From contig NZ_CP080521.1 of NCBI RefSeq assembly GCF_019468565.1, positions 7,254,001 through 7,318,000 of the forward strand: a stretch of DNA of 64,000 nucleotides, read 5' to 3'. Under the pieces are notes generated by a model. The model worked only from the letters and a program-made list of their open reading frames with translations. It searched no databases and had not been told where the DNA came from. The DNA comes from Pseudonocardia sp. DSM 110487. Lineage in GTDB: Bacteria > Actinomycetota > Actinomycetes > Mycobacteriales > Pseudonocardiaceae. How positions within the stretch are numbered: the stretch's first letter is position 1; every line of letters starts with the position of its first letter. Made by a program: the position numbers and the translations under genes. Shown piece by piece: positions 10,771-20,710 of this stretch.

Positions 10771-11637
10771 TCAGAGTTCCTTCGCCGCCGGCACCAGCTC
10801 GCGGCCGATGATCTCCAGCGGGGTCAGCTCCCACACGCGCGGCACCCAGCCGTGCACCTCCTGCACGCCGAGCTTGGCGAGCCGCTCCAGCTCGCCGCGC
10901 ACGGCGTCGACCTTCTCGCCCCGCTCGCCGACGTCGAGCGAGAACATGACGGTCTTCTCGATCTCCTCGTAGGGCCGGCCCACGGCCTCGCAGTGTCCTC
11001 GCAGGACATCGAGCTTGCGCTCGAGATCGGGCCCGTTGAAGAGATTGCACGCCTGCGCGTACTGCGCCACGAGCCGCAGCGTCTTCTTCTCGCCGCCACC
11101 GCCGATCAGGATCGGCGGGCGGCGCAGCGGCTGGGGCCGGTTGAGCGTGCGGTCGAGCCGGTAGTGCGTGCCGACGTAGGGCTCCTCGCTGTCGCTCCAC
11201 ATCTGCTGCATGATCTGCAGCGTCTCCTCGAGCCGCTCGAAGCGCTCCGCGGTGGGCGGGAACGGCAGCCCGAGCCCGTTCGCCTCCTCCCCGTTCCACG
11301 CGGCCCCGATCCCGAGCATGGCCCGCCCGCCGGACAGCACGTCGAGCGTGCTGACTAGCTTGGCCAGCATTCCGGGCTCGCGGTAGCTCACCGCGGTGAC
11401 CCACGCGAGCAGCTCCACCCGCGACGTGCGTGCGGCGAGGTAGCCCAGCGTCGTGTAGGCCTCGAGCATCTCGTGCTCCGGCGGGCCGAGCACGCCGATC
11501 TGCCACACGTGGTCCATGACGCTCACGCGGGCGAACCCGGCCTCCTCGGCGGTGGTCGCGATGCGGGTCAGGTCCTCGGCGAGGCGCGCCGGGCCTGACG
11601 GGTAGGTGAAGTCCGCGATGTGCAGACCGATATCCAC
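10771..11637 (-). CDS. LLM class F420-dependent oxidoreductase
   Basis: A 288-residue luciferase-like TIM-barrel protein. It starts MDIGLHIADFTYP, has VMDHVWQ, LSGGRAMLGIGAAWN and RPPILIGGGGEKKTL, all typical of the F420-using branch found in actinobacteria. It probably transfers hydride to or from F420; the substrate is unknown. It stands alone between rpsT and the B3/4 gene. Confidence 0.88.
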   Translation of the reverse strand: MDIGLHIADFTYPSGPARLAEDLTRIATTAEEAGFARVSVMDHVWQIGVLGPPEHEMLEAYTTLGYLAARTSRVELLAWVTAVSYREPGMLAKLVSTLDVLSGGRAMLGIGAAWNGEEANGLGLPFPPTAERFERLEETLQIMQQMWSDSEEPYVGTHYRLDRTLNRPQPLRRPPILIGGGGEKKTLRLVAQYAQACNLFNGPDLERKLDVLRGHCEAVGRPYEEIEKTVMFSLDVGERGEKVDAVRGELERLAKLGVQEVHGWVPRVWELTPLEIIGRELVPAAKEL

Positions 11638-11734
11638 GTCTGATCCTCCGTGTCCGCTTCTCGATCAGCGTCATGTCCGACGCTAGACCTGGCAGCGGGC
11701 ACGAAGGGTGGTCCTGCTGGTACCAGGATGGGTT

Positions 11735-12409
11735 TCAGGCGATCGTGGCGGCCGGTTGGAACTCGCCCAGTAGCGACACGATCTCCTCGCGCGCCGCCGC
11801 CACGTCGCGCTCCGCCCCGTCGTGCAAGCCCTCCACGACGACGAGCGCGTCCGTGGTGGTCTCCCGGGTCGCGCTCTGCGCGCTCTGGCGCCAGCACCAG
11901 CGCCGGGCGCACGCGACCCCTGCTTCGTCGACGAACACCACCTCGCCCGGCTCCGGCGCGACCGGCTCCGCTGATCCGAGATCGGTGAACCGTTCTGACC
12001 CCGTGGCGAACCGCACCGTGATGCCGCCGTCGATCCCGGCGAGGTCGACGACCGCGACCGGCAGCGCGTGCCGGATCGACACGAGGTTGCCGATGTCGAC
12101 GAGCGTGTTGATCGACGGAATGTCGCCCTGCTTGGCCAGCCGCCGCAGCAGCGCTTCCGCCGCACTGCGGTACTGCGTGGGCTTCGCCCCGAACGCGGCG
12201 AACGCGCGGCGCCACGCCGCGATCGACGGCATCTCTGCGGGCGGGGTGGTCGCGAGCCGGTCCGCGACCTCCTTCTGGACGGTGCGGTAGCGCTCCCACA
12301 GCGCGGGTGACGTGGGGCCGTTGGTCAGGCCGGACGCGACGGCGATCCCGGCGCGGATCCCCGGGTAGCGGTCGAGTACGGCCTTGTCGTAGGAGAACAC
12401 GCCGGACAC
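11735..12409 (-). CDS. B3/4 domain-containing protein
   Basis: About 224 residues related to the B3/B4 domain of the phenylalanyl-tRNA synthetase beta subunit, found as a stand-alone protein that can act on tRNA or free amino acids. Seen here are YDKAVLDRYPGIRAG, WRRAFAAFGAKPTQYRSAAEALLRR and SINTLVDIGNLVS. The GTG at 12409 is the first plausible start; codons upstream would run into the divergent regulator gene. It shares a 19-base intergenic region with the MocR regulator. Confidence 0.8.
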   Translation of the reverse strand: MSGVFSYDKAVLDRYPGIRAGIAVASGLTNGPTSPALWERYRTVQKEVADRLATTPPAEMPSIAAWRRAFAAFGAKPTQYRSAAEALLRRLAKQGDIPSINTLVDIGNLVSIRHALPVAVVDLAGIDGGITVRFATGSERFTDLGSAEPVAPEPGEVVFVDEAGVACARRWCWRQSAQSATRETTTDALVVVEGLHDGAERDVAAAREEIVSLLGEFQPAATIA

Positions 12410-12428
12410 GGTAGGCCAGACTGGTCCC

Positions 12429-13850
12429 GTGACCGAGTCCACCGAGCCGTTGATCAACGGGTCCAATCCGGGTCTGTCCAATCCGGGTCTGCGCATCGAG
12501 CTGAGCGATCTCGGGGCCCGCGGCTCCCGCGCGCTGGCCGACGGGCTCGCTGACGCGCTGCGCCACGCCGTCCGCGGCGGCCGGCTCCCCGCCGGCACCA
12601 GGCTTCCGGCGTCGCGGAGCCTCGCCGCCGACCTCGCCGTCTCGCGCGGCGTGGTCGTGCGGGCCTACGAGCAGCTGGTCGCCGAGGGCTACCTGCAGTC
12701 GCACACCGGACGCGGCACCGTGGTGAGCGACGTCCACACGGACGGGAGCGCGGCACCGCCGCCGGTGCGGCCGTTCGAACCGGGCAACCCGGGCGTGCCG
12801 GCGCTTGGCGGGTTCCCCCGCACCGAGTGGCTGCGAGCCCTGGAGACGGCGATGCGGTCGCTGTCCGATGCGGAGCTGGGCTACGGCGACCCGCGCGGCC
12901 ATCCCCGGCTGCGCCGCGCGCTCGCCGCCTACCTGGGGCGCACCCGCGCCGTCGTCGCGCCGCTGGACCGGATCGTCGTCACCGGCGGGTTCGCGCAGGC
13001 GGCCCGGCTGATCGGGGAGGCGCTGGTCCGCACCGACGTCACCGCGGTGGGGGTCGAGGACCCGGGCTCGGTCGGCGTCATCGAGACGTTCCGCATCGGT
13101 GGCCTCGACACCCACCCGATCCCGGTCGACGAACACGGCATCGACGTCGAGGTGCTCGCGGCCTCCGAGTTGCGCGCCGTCTCGGTGACGCCCGCCCACC
13201 AGTTCCCCACCGGCGCCGTCCTCGCGCCCACGCGGCGCACTGCGCTCCTGGAGTGGGCCGTCGCGCGCGACGGCGTGGTGATCGAGGACGACTACGACGC
13301 CGAGTACCGCTACGACCGCTCCCCCGTCGGCGCGTTGCAGGGCCTCGCCCCGGACCGCGTCGTGTACGGCGGCAGCATCTCCAAGACCCTCGCCCCCGGC
13401 CTGCGGCTCGGCTGGGTCGTCGCGCCTGCGTGGCTCGCCACCACTCTCACCGAGGTCAAGCACTGGGCCGACATCGCCGAGCCCGTGCTGGACCAGGTCG
13501 CGCTCGCCGTGTTCATCGAGACCGGCGCGCTCGACCGGCACATCCGCCGGATGGCCGCCCGGTACGCAGAACGCCGCCGCGCACTGCTGGCCGCGGTGGC
13601 CCGGCACCTGCCCGGCTGGTCGGTCACCGGCATCGCCGCCGGGCTGCACGCCGTACTGGTGCCGAAACGACCGCTGCCCCCCGACGCCCTGGACGCCATG
13701 GCCCATGCCCCCGACGGGATGGGCGCGATCCCGCTCGCCGCCTACGCACAGTCGATCCGCCCACGACCGGGCCTGGTCGTCGGCTACGGATCCGTCACGA
13801 CAGACCGGATCGACCGCGGCATCGCCGCGATGGCCGCCGTCGTCCCCTGA
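12429..13850 (+). CDS. MocR family GntR/aminotransferase-like transcriptional regulator
   Basis: 473 residues. An N-terminal GntR winged helix (about residues 20-85: LPASRSLAADLAVSRGVVV) is joined to an aminotransferase fold I domain. The PLP lysine lies in YGGSISKTLAPGLRLGW and the aspartate in EDDYDAEYRYDR. Such proteins sense PLP or an amino-acid adduct and often regulate the gene that diverges from them, here the B3/4 gene. A 15-bp tandem duplication (TCCAATCCGGGTCTG, 12462-12476 and 12477-12491) repeats SNPGL near the N-terminus. Confidence 0.88.
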   Translation: MTESTEPLINGSNPGLSNPGLRIELSDLGARGSRALADGLADALRHAVRGGRLPAGTRLPASRSLAADLAVSRGVVVRAYEQLVAEGYLQSHTGRGTVVSDVHTDGSAAPPPVRPFEPGNPGVPALGGFPRTEWLRALETAMRSLSDAELGYGDPRGHPRLRRALAAYLGRTRAVVAPLDRIVVTGGFAQAARLIGEALVRTDVTAVGVEDPGSVGVIETFRIGGLDTHPIPVDEHGIDVEVLAASELRAVSVTPAHQFPTGAVLAPTRRTALLEWAVARDGVVIEDDYDAEYRYDRSPVGALQGLAPDRVVYGGSISKTLAPGLRLGWVVAPAWLATTLTEVKHWADIAEPVLDQVALAVFIETGALDRHIRRMAARYAERRRALLAAVARHLPGWSVTGIAAGLHAVLVPKRPLPPDALDAMAHAPDGMGAIPLAAYAQSIRPRPGLVVGYGSVTTDRIDRGIAAMAAVVP

Positions 13851-13866
13851 TCCGGACCTCTTCTCG

Positions 13867-14850
13867 TCAATGGCTGGTTGCGATGACGAAAGCGTTGATC
13901 TCGTCGATCAACGGCCCGCGGAGCGTGAGCACGGCGAGGTGGTTCGGCACGAAGGTGCCGCTCGCGTCCGGGAGGTAACCCAGGACCGCGAGCTGGCCGT
14001 TGGCCCGGGTGGGGGTCATCCGCCACGTCGTCCCACAGCTGAGCGGCAGTTCCTTGAGTACGGCCACAACCGCGTCCCGGCCGCGGTACCACGTTGCGGC
14101 CGGCGGCATCGCGATCGTCGCGCTGTCGGTCAGCATCGCCGCGAGCGCGTCGACGTCGTTCCGCTCCCAGGCGCGGACGTAGCCCTCCACGATCGCCCGC
14201 AGTCGCTCGTCACCGAGCGATCGCAGGGTGGCCTGCTGGCTGAGCTCGGGGATACGCTGCTCGACGGTCTGGTGGGCGCGCTGCAGCATGCTGTACACGG
14301 ACGCGGGGGTCGTCGCCAGCGCCGTGGCGACCTCCGCGCCGGAGAAGCCGAGCACGTCGCGCAGGATCAGCACCGCCCGCTGGCGGGCCGGCAGGTGCTG
14401 CAGCGCCGCGACGAACGCCAGCTCGATGCTCTCACGCTGCTCGTACCGCGCGTCCGGGCCTGCCGGCCCGTCGTCGAGGCCGAGGCGCTCGTCGGGGTAG
14501 GGCTCGATCCAGGTCGATTCGACGAGCGGCTCACCGAGCGGACTGCGCGGATCGGCAGGTGGCCCGTAGCCGACCGGCAGCACTCGTCCCGGTCGGCGCT
14601 CGATCGCCCTCAGGCAGGCGTTGGTCGCGATCGTGTACAGCCACGAACGAATCGAGCTTCGGCCCTGGAACGACGCCAGGCTCCGCCACGCCCGCAACAG
14701 CGTCTCCTGCACCGCGTCTTCGGCATCGTGAACCGAACCGAGCATCCGGTAACAGTGCGCGAGCAGCGCCCTGCGGTGCGCCTCGACGAGCTCCGCGTAG
14801 GCGCTCTCGTTCCCCGCGACGGCGGCTTCGAGCAGCTTCGACTCGGTCAT
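13867..14850 (-). CDS. ECF-type RNA polymerase sigma factor with SnoaL-like C-terminal domain
   Basis: 327 residues. Sigma region 2 covers about residues 15-80 (AHCYRMLGSVHDAEDAVQET) and region 4 about 140-190 (LPARQRAVLILRDVLGFSGA). The C-terminal ~120 residues form a SnoaL/NTF2-like domain (YVRAWERNDVDALAAMLTD). This layout matches the actinobacterial SigG/SigX5-like group that senses a small ligand without an anti-sigma factor. ATG at 14850 is the start; the open frame runs much further upstream only as a shadow of the SDR gene. Confidence 0.9.
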   Translation of the reverse strand: MTESKLLEAAVAGNESAYAELVEAHRRALLAHCYRMLGSVHDAEDAVQETLLRAWRSLASFQGRSSIRSWLYTIATNACLRAIERRPGRVLPVGYGPPADPRSPLGEPLVESTWIEPYPDERLGLDDGPAGPDARYEQRESIELAFVAALQHLPARQRAVLILRDVLGFSGAEVATALATTPASVYSMLQRAHQTVEQRIPELSQQATLRSLGDERLRAIVEGYVRAWERNDVDALAAMLTDSATIAMPPAATWYRGRDAVVAVLKELPLSCGTTWRMTPTRANGQLAVLGYLPDASGTFVPNHLAVLTLRGPLIDEINAFVIATSH

Positions 14851-14894
14851 CCCATTCCCCTCACGAGAGGCTGCTTCGGCTGCCAGTGCGCGAT

Positions 14895-15665
14895 CTACGC
14901 CGGGATCGCGACGATCGCCGCCATCTGCCGCTCCGCGCTCTTGGGCGAGGAGTGGAACCGCTCGCCGAAGGCCACGGCGAATGGGTCCGGGAAGATGTCG
15001 TCCTCGCCGGCCTCGACGCCGTCGAGGACCTCGTTCGCGACGTCCTCGGGCGCCGTCTTCTCGAACTGGGGCGGGAGGTCCTTGGTCATGTCGGTGTCGA
15101 CGGGCCCCGGGTAGACGCCATGCACGGTCACGCCCCTGCCCGCCAGCAGCGCGCGCGAGGCCTGGGCCAGTGAGTGCTGCGCGGCCTTCGACGCACTGTA
15201 CGTCGGTTGGAGCGGCACATTGGTGAGGCCGGCCGCCGAACCGACGTAGACGATGACGCCACCGCGGCGCACCAGCGTGTCCTGGAAGCCGTGCAGCATC
15301 CGCAACGCCCCGAAGTAGTTGACTTCCATCTCCCGCCGCGCCACCTCGACGATCGCCTCGTCGGACAGCTCCGTCGGCTCGAACGCGCCCGCGTTGTTGA
15401 TCAGTACATCGACGTCCGTTGCCTCGCGCGCGACCTCGGCGACCTGGTCGGCGTCGGTGACGTCCAATCGCAACGCGACCACGCGAGAGCCGTAGCGCTC
15501 CCGCAACGCCGCGAGCGTCCTCGGATCGCGCGCCGTGGCATAGACCTTCTCCGCGCCACGCTCCAGCAGCGCCTCGGTGAGCGCGCGGCCGATGCCCCTG
15601 TTGGCGCCGGTCACCAGCGCCACCGATCCTTCGATGCGCGTAGCACCCTGCATGTCTGCCTCCAC
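14895..15665 (-). CDS. Short-chain dehydrogenase/reductase
   Basis: A 256-residue classical SDR: cofactor motif TGANRGIG, NNAG, the catalytic Ser in YVGSAAG and YSASK. It lies 44 bases upstream of the sigma factor gene on the same strand and is probably co-transcribed with it. This SDR-sigma pairing hints that the sigma factor controls the dehydrogenase. Start ATG 15665; a second ATG at 15653 would also fit. Confidence 0.88.
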   Translation of the reverse strand: MEADMQGATRIEGSVALVTGANRGIGRALTEALLERGAEKVYATARDPRTLAALRERYGSRVVALRLDVTDADQVAEVAREATDVDVLINNAGAFEPTELSDEAIVEVARREMEVNYFGALRMLHGFQDTLVRRGGVIVYVGSAAGLTNVPLQPTYSASKAAQHSLAQASRALLAGRGVTVHGVYPGPVDTDMTKDLPPQFEKTAPEDVANEVLDGVEAGEDDIFPDPFAVAFGERFHSSPKSAERQMAAIVAIPA

Positions 15666-15831
15666 TGGTTGCGGTGTCGTAGGTGGAGATCCGCGGAGGC
15701 ACCGGAATCCATCGGCCGACAGCAGAAGTGGGGTGGATCACAGCCACCGCTGCCCGGAGGAGAACTCCCGCCGGATATGGCGCGACCGCCCTTCCCGGCG
15801 CTGCCCCTGCTGTGTCGACCCGGCCCGGCGA

Positions 15832-18800
15832 TCACGCGGTCGGGCCGAGCGGGAGTTCGGCCCGAACCGTGGTGCCCGCGCCGGGGGCGGTCTGCACGGC
15901 GAGGGTGCCCCCGAGTGCCTCGGCCCGGTCCTTGAGCCCGACGAGCCCGAACCCGTCCGCGGCGTCGGCGCCGCCGCGGCCGTCGTCACGCACGCCGAGG
16001 CGCAGGGCGTCGCCTTCGATTTCGGCCTCGACCCGGATCACGGAGGCGCCCGCGTGCTTGGCCGCGTTCGTCACGGCCTCGGCCACGAGGTAGTAGGCGG
16101 CGATCTCGACCGGCTCGGGCGCCCGCCGGTCGAGCCGCACGTCCAGCTCGACCGGCACCGTGCAGCGGCGGGCCAGCGCCTTGAGCGCCGAGTGGAGGCC
16201 TCCTTCGGACAGGATCGCCGGGTGGATGCCACGGGCGAGCTCGCGCAGCTCGTCGAGGGCGCCGGTCGTCTCGGCGGCCAGATCGTCCAGCTCCGCGGCC
16301 AGCTCGGCACTCCGGTCCGCAATCGCGGCCCGCACCTCCTGCAGCCGCAGGACGACCGAGACCAGCCGGTGCTGCGCGCCGTCGTGCAGGTCGCGCTCCA
16401 GGCGCCTGCGCGACTCGTCGGCGGCAGCCACGATCCGCGCTCGCGACGCGGTGAGCTCGGAGTAGAGCTGGGCGTTGTCGAGGGAGACGGCGAGCTGGCC
16501 CGCGATCAGCTCGACCGCGTCGAGCCGGTGGGCCGCGAACGCACCGCGGATGAGGCGGTTCTCGAGCACCAGCAGCGCCTTCGGGGTCCCGCGGCCGAGT
16601 ATCGGAACACCCAGCAGCGAACAGCAGGAGAGCCCCGAGAAGTAGGGATCGCGGGCGAACCGGTCGTCGTCGATGGCATCGCGCACCACGAGGGGCTCGC
16701 CCGTCCGCTGGATGTACCGCACCAGCGACATCGGCACGACGTGCTCGCTGTTCGAGTCGCCGATCGGAACGGCGCGGCCACCGCGTGCGGGCAGCAGCCA
16801 CTCGTTCCGCTCGGCACTCCACAGCAGCAGGTGCACGCCGGTGGCGCCGGTCATGGCGCCGAGCACCTTCACGACACGTGCCTGCAGCCGCTCGATGCTG
16901 GTCTCCGAGCTCAGCGCCTGCGACGCGGACACGATGCCGATCAGGTCGAGCGTTGCGGTCGTGACCGCGGAGCGGCCCTGCGGAACGGCGGCGGTCGGCG
17001 GGTAGGCCCAGTCCAGGTGGTCGACCTTCGCGGTCGCACCCCACGCGGCGTACTCCCGGCGGGCCTTGGCGAGCAGGTGGTGGCCCAGGTACTCGACGCC
17101 GTGCGCGAAGGCGAAGCTGGCGGCACGCTCGGCGATCAGCGCCCGGTGCCACGGGCGCGGCCGCCCGTCGACCTCGCGCACGGCGGCGTCGAACGCGAGG
17201 ACCGCGGCGCGGAAGTCGCCCACCACCCACGCGCGCTCGGCCTCGAGCATCCGCAGGAGGTGCCCGAAGTTCTCCGGTGCGTCGGCAGCGCGGGCCGCCA
17301 CCCACCGCGCCATCTCGTCCAGCTCCGAGAGCAGCGCTCCGCGCTCACCGCCGTCGGCCGAACGGGCCTCCTCGGCGAGGGCGAGGCCGCGCAGCACGTG
17401 GGCCAGCGCGGTTGGGTAGTTGCCCACGGCGGCGGAGAGCAACGGCATCGCCGCGGCGGTGTGGCGGGCAAGGCCTGCCCGGTCGCAGAAGATGGCGGCC
17501 GCGATCGCGCGGTTGACGTGCGCGTGCAGCAGGGCGAGGGGGTTGCCCGCGTACCGGTCGGGTGCCGCCTCGGTGGCGGAGGCCTCGCCCCGCAACGCCG
17601 CGGCGAGCCACCGGTAGCTGTCGAGCGCCTCGCCGGTCTGGGCGCTGCCGGTGCGCCGGGCGAAGTCCATGCCGGCGTCCAGCTCGGCCACGACGTCGTC
17701 GAGGGACGAAGCGCAGTCGAGCACGTAGTACGCGCTCGCGTAGTGCGAGTAGCCGGCGTAGGGCAGCTCGGCGGCCCTGATCAGCCCGTCCCGGGCCTGC
17801 GCCGCCATCTGAACGCCGTTCTCGATCGGCTCCAGCCAACAGCTGTAGAGGGCGCGCAGCAAGCGCGCCTGCGATGTCCCCGGCTCGTAGCCGCGCGCGT
17901 CACCGGCCGCGAGGATTCGGCGTAGCACCCGGTCCCCGGCGGCATAGTCACCGCGCCGCCCGAGCGCCGCGAACGCCGTGTGGCTCGCGAGAGCGACGAG
18001 GCCGCGGCCAGGGCCGTGCCGGATCCAGATCCGCAGCGCCTCGAGGCTCAGCCACGCGTACCGCGTCTGGTCCGTGTAGTAGGCCGCAGGCAGGACCGCG
18101 TCGATCAGGCCGATCGCCGCTAGCAGGGCCGTGTCGACGATCTCCGGGCGCGCCAGGTCGTCCGCGGCATCCGTCCCGTCGAGCCAGCGGTACAGGTCGT
18201 CGAACTGTTCGTCGATCTCGGTCCCGAGCCGGTGCGCGGCCGGAACGGTCACGCCCAGCTGCCGCAGTGAGTCGAGGGCGAGGGCGATCGCCTCCGCGTA
18301 CCGGTTCCGGTGGGTCAGGCTGCGCACCTGAACGGCGGTCGCGGCCGCGCGCTCCATCGTCGTGGCGGACAGCCGGTCGATCGTGCGGTACTCCTCGTCC
18401 GCCTCGTCCAGGCGGCCCATGCCGAACAGTGCGGCGTGCCGGGCGGTGTGCAAGATGATCAGCGTGGCGGTCTCCTCGGGGACGACCATCTGCACCGCGG
18501 CCGCGAGCAGCGCGTTCACCAGCGCGTAGTCGCCGATCAGCCTCGCCTGGCGCGCGGCGCGGCGCAGCACGCCGACCACGCGGGCCCGCTCCGCGGTGCC
18601 GACGACGGCGTCGACGACCGGTAGGTACTGCTCGGCTGCCACCGCGAACAGCTCCGGCACCTCGGCGAGCCGCCGCGCCATCGCCAGCTGCAGTGCGCGC
18701 CGCCGCGGTGGCGCCAGCCCGCGCAGGATCACCTCGCGGATCCGGTCGTGGCGGAACCGCACCACATCCCGCGCCCCTGGTTCGAGCACGATGAGGCCGT

Positions 18801-20643
18801 CGTCGACCGCGGGCACCAGCTGCCGCTCCACGGCGGCGGCCGGCTCCCCGGTCGCGACCTGCAACACGCTCACCTCGAAGCGTCCGCCCAGGCACGCCAT
18901 CGCCTCCACCATCCGGCGGGAGGCAGGCGGCATGGCCGCCACCCGCGCCGCCGGCAGACCGCCGACCTCGGACCGGTCCAGGTGGTCGCGAACGGCCAAC
19001 TCGTCCCACCGCCAGCCGTCTGCGGTCGCCGCGAGCAGGCCGTCCCGGCGCAGCGCGCCCAGCAGCTCCACCGTCTCGTACGGGTTGCCGGACGTGTGCG
19101 GCTCGATCACCGCGGCCAGCTCCGCGGCGCTGACGTGGTCGACGTGCAGCATCTCCGCGACCATCTCGGTGAGGACCGGCACGGGCAATCCGGTCAACCC
19201 CACCCGCCGCACCCGGCCCTCCCACCGCGCCGGATCCGCCTCGCCGTCGCGGTAGGCGCCCACCAGGAGCAGGCCCTCCACCGGTTCCTCCCTCAGCAGG
19301 AGGTCGACGAGGCCGAGCGGGGTGTGCCCGGCCCACTGGAGATCGTCGAGGAACAGCACGACCGGCCGTTCCCGCGACGCGACCGCCCGCAGCACGCCGA
19401 GCGCGGATCGCGGCGCCCGCAGCTGCGCGGTCAGTGGATCACCCGCATCGGGTGGCACCCGCAGCAGCGCCGCGAACTCGGGGACCACCGCGGCCAGCAA
19501 CCCCGCGTTCGGGCCGACCGTCGCCGCGAGCCGCTCGCGCGTCCGCGCCAGCGCATCCTCCGGCTCGGCGAGGAGCATCCGGCCCAGTGCGCGCAGAGCC
19601 TGGTGGACGGCGTCGCATTCCAGGTCCCGGCGGAACTGGTCGAACTTCCCGGCCACGAACCAGCCGCCCGCCCCCGTCACGACCGGTCGCAACCGGTCGA
19701 CGAGCGCCGTCTTGCCCACGCCCGGCGCCCCGCTGACCAGCACCCCGCGGCAGCGCCCTGACAGCGCGTCGTCGAAGGCCGCCGTGAGCGCGGCGATCTC
19801 CTCGTCACGTCCGACCAGACGGGACGGCGGCAGCAGCCGCAGCGGGAGGTCGCGCTCGCCGACCCGCACCGCACCGGCCTCCCGCAGCCGCTCCAGGTCG
19901 TGGACCAACCCGTCGGCCGACTGGTAGCGATGGTCCGGTTCCTTCTCGAGCAGGTGCAGGATGATCTCGGACAGCGATGCGGGTACAGCGGGGTTCGCGT
20001 GCGTGGGCGGCTCAGGCATCCGTGCCAGGTGATCGTGGGTGAGCCGCAGGGGATCACCCGAACCGAACGGCGGACGTCCCGTCGCCAGCTCGTACAGCGT
20101 CGCGCCCAGCGCGTACAGGTCGGCCCGCTGGTCCACCGGTCTCCCGGTCCGTCCGGTCTGCTCGGGCGCCAGGTAGGCCAGCGTGCCCACGATCTCGCCG
20201 TGGTGGGCGAACTCGGGCCGCACCTCGGCGATCGAGGTGGCGAACGCGAAGTCGACCAGGCAGGGCGCCCCGAGCCCGGACAGGACGATGTTGGCCGGGG
20301 CGATGTCCCGGTGCATGATCCCGCGGCGGTGCATCCCCGCCACGGCCCGTGCCAGCTCCACCGCGATCGCGATCAGCTCGTCGACCGCGAGCGGCGACGC
20401 CCGTGCGGCGAGGCTCGTGGCACCCGCGTCCACCATCACGATCGCCGCGGGCCGCCGCGGCGCCTCCACGAGCTGCGCCACTCCCCCGAGTCCGCGCAGC
20501 CGCTCCAGCATCGCCGCCTCGTGCCGCCGCCGACGCTCCGCGTCCGTGCCCAGCGGTTCCTTCCGCACGAGCGTTCGGCCCGGGAGGAACAGCCTGGTGA
20601 CGCGGGTGCGCTCGCACTCGTGCACGGTCTCGACCCGGATCAT
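15832..20643 (-). CDS. Serine/threonine kinase-like / AAA ATPase / GAF / histidine kinase hybrid sensor
   Basis: 1603 residues in several modules. Residues ~1-260 are a protein-kinase fold with HRDIAPAN (111-118) and LAPEQ, but the usual catalytic-loop Lys is Ala115 and DFG is DFA (131-133). Residues ~275-560 hold a STAND-type ATPase with Walker A GAPGVGKT (305-312) and Walker B VVLFLDD. A long helical TPR-like region follows, then a GAF domain and a NarL-type histidine kinase (LHDGAQ, phospho-acceptor His near 1420; N box VTNAAKH; DDGRGG). This is the architecture of HstK/PknK-like sensors. No response regulator gene is adjacent. The degenerate kinase motifs make Ser/Thr kinase activity doubtful. 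Confidence 0.88.
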   Translation of the reverse strand: MIRVETVHECERTRVTRLFLPGRTLVRKEPLGTDAERRRRHEAAMLERLRGLGGVAQLVEAPRRPAAIVMVDAGATSLAARASPLAVDELIAIAVELARAVAGMHRRGIMHRDIAPANIVLSGLGAPCLVDFAFATSIAEVRPEFAHHGEIVGTLAYLAPEQTGRTGRPVDQRADLYALGATLYELATGRPPFGSGDPLRLTHDHLARMPEPPTHANPAVPASLSEIILHLLEKEPDHRYQSADGLVHDLERLREAGAVRVGERDLPLRLLPPSRLVGRDEEIAALTAAFDDALSGRCRGVLVSGAPGVGKTALVDRLRPVVTGAGGWFVAGKFDQFRRDLECDAVHQALRALGRMLLAEPEDALARTRERLAATVGPNAGLLAAVVPEFAALLRVPPDAGDPLTAQLRAPRSALGVLRAVASRERPVVLFLDDLQWAGHTPLGLVDLLLREEPVEGLLLVGAYRDGEADPARWEGRVRRVGLTGLPVPVLTEMVAEMLHVDHVSAAELAAVIEPHTSGNPYETVELLGALRRDGLLAATADGWRWDELAVRDHLDRSEVGGLPAARVAAMPPASRRMVEAMACLGGRFEVSVLQVATGEPAAAVERQLVPAVDDGLIVLEPGARDVVRFRHDRIREVILRGLAPPRRRALQLAMARRLAEVPELFAVAAEQYLPVVDAVVGTAERARVVGVLRRAARQARLIGDYALVNALLAAAVQMVVPEETATLIILHTARHAALFGMGRLDEADEEYRTIDRLSATTMERAAATAVQVRSLTHRNRYAEAIALALDSLRQLGVTVPAAHRLGTEIDEQFDDLYRWLDGTDAADDLARPEIVDTALLAAIGLIDAVLPAAYYTDQTRYAWLSLEALRIWIRHGPGRGLVALASHTAFAALGRRGDYAAGDRVLRRILAAGDARGYEPGTSQARLLRALYSCWLEPIENGVQMAAQARDGLIRAAELPYAGYSHYASAYYVLDCASSLDDVVAELDAGMDFARRTGSAQTGEALDSYRWLAAALRGEASATEAAPDRYAGNPLALLHAHVNRAIAAAIFCDRAGLARHTAAAMPLLSAAVGNYPTALAHVLRGLALAEEARSADGGERGALLSELDEMARWVAARAADAPENFGHLLRMLEAERAWVVGDFRAAVLAFDAAVREVDGRPRPWHRALIAERAASFAFAHGVEYLGHHLLAKARREYAAWGATAKVDHLDWAYPPTAAVPQGRSAVTTATLDLIGIVSASQALSSETSIERLQARVVKVLGAMTGATGVHLLLWSAERNEWLLPARGGRAVPIGDSNSEHVVPMSLVRYIQRTGEPLVVRDAIDDDRFARDPYFSGLSCCSLLGVPILGRGTPKALLVLENRLIRGAFAAHRLDAVELIAGQLAVSLDNAQLYSELTASRARIVAAADESRRRLERDLHDGAQHRLVSVVLRLQEVRAAIADRSAELAAELDDLAAETTGALDELRELARGIHPAILSEGGLHSALKALARRCTVPVELDVRLDRRAPEPVEIAAYYLVAEAVTNAAKHAGASVIRVEAEIEGDALRLGVRDDGRGGADAADGFGLVGLKDRAEALGGTLAVQTAPGAGTTVRAELPLGPTA

Positions 20644-20710
20644 CGGCACCTCCAGTGCCGCGGAGAGCACCGTGCTTACACCGAATTGACGGCGAAGGCG
20701 ACCCGGGAGG

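Noticed and set aside
14851..15747. N-terminal extension of the sigma factor frame
   Set aside because: Shadow of the SDR gene; the true start is the ATG at 14850.
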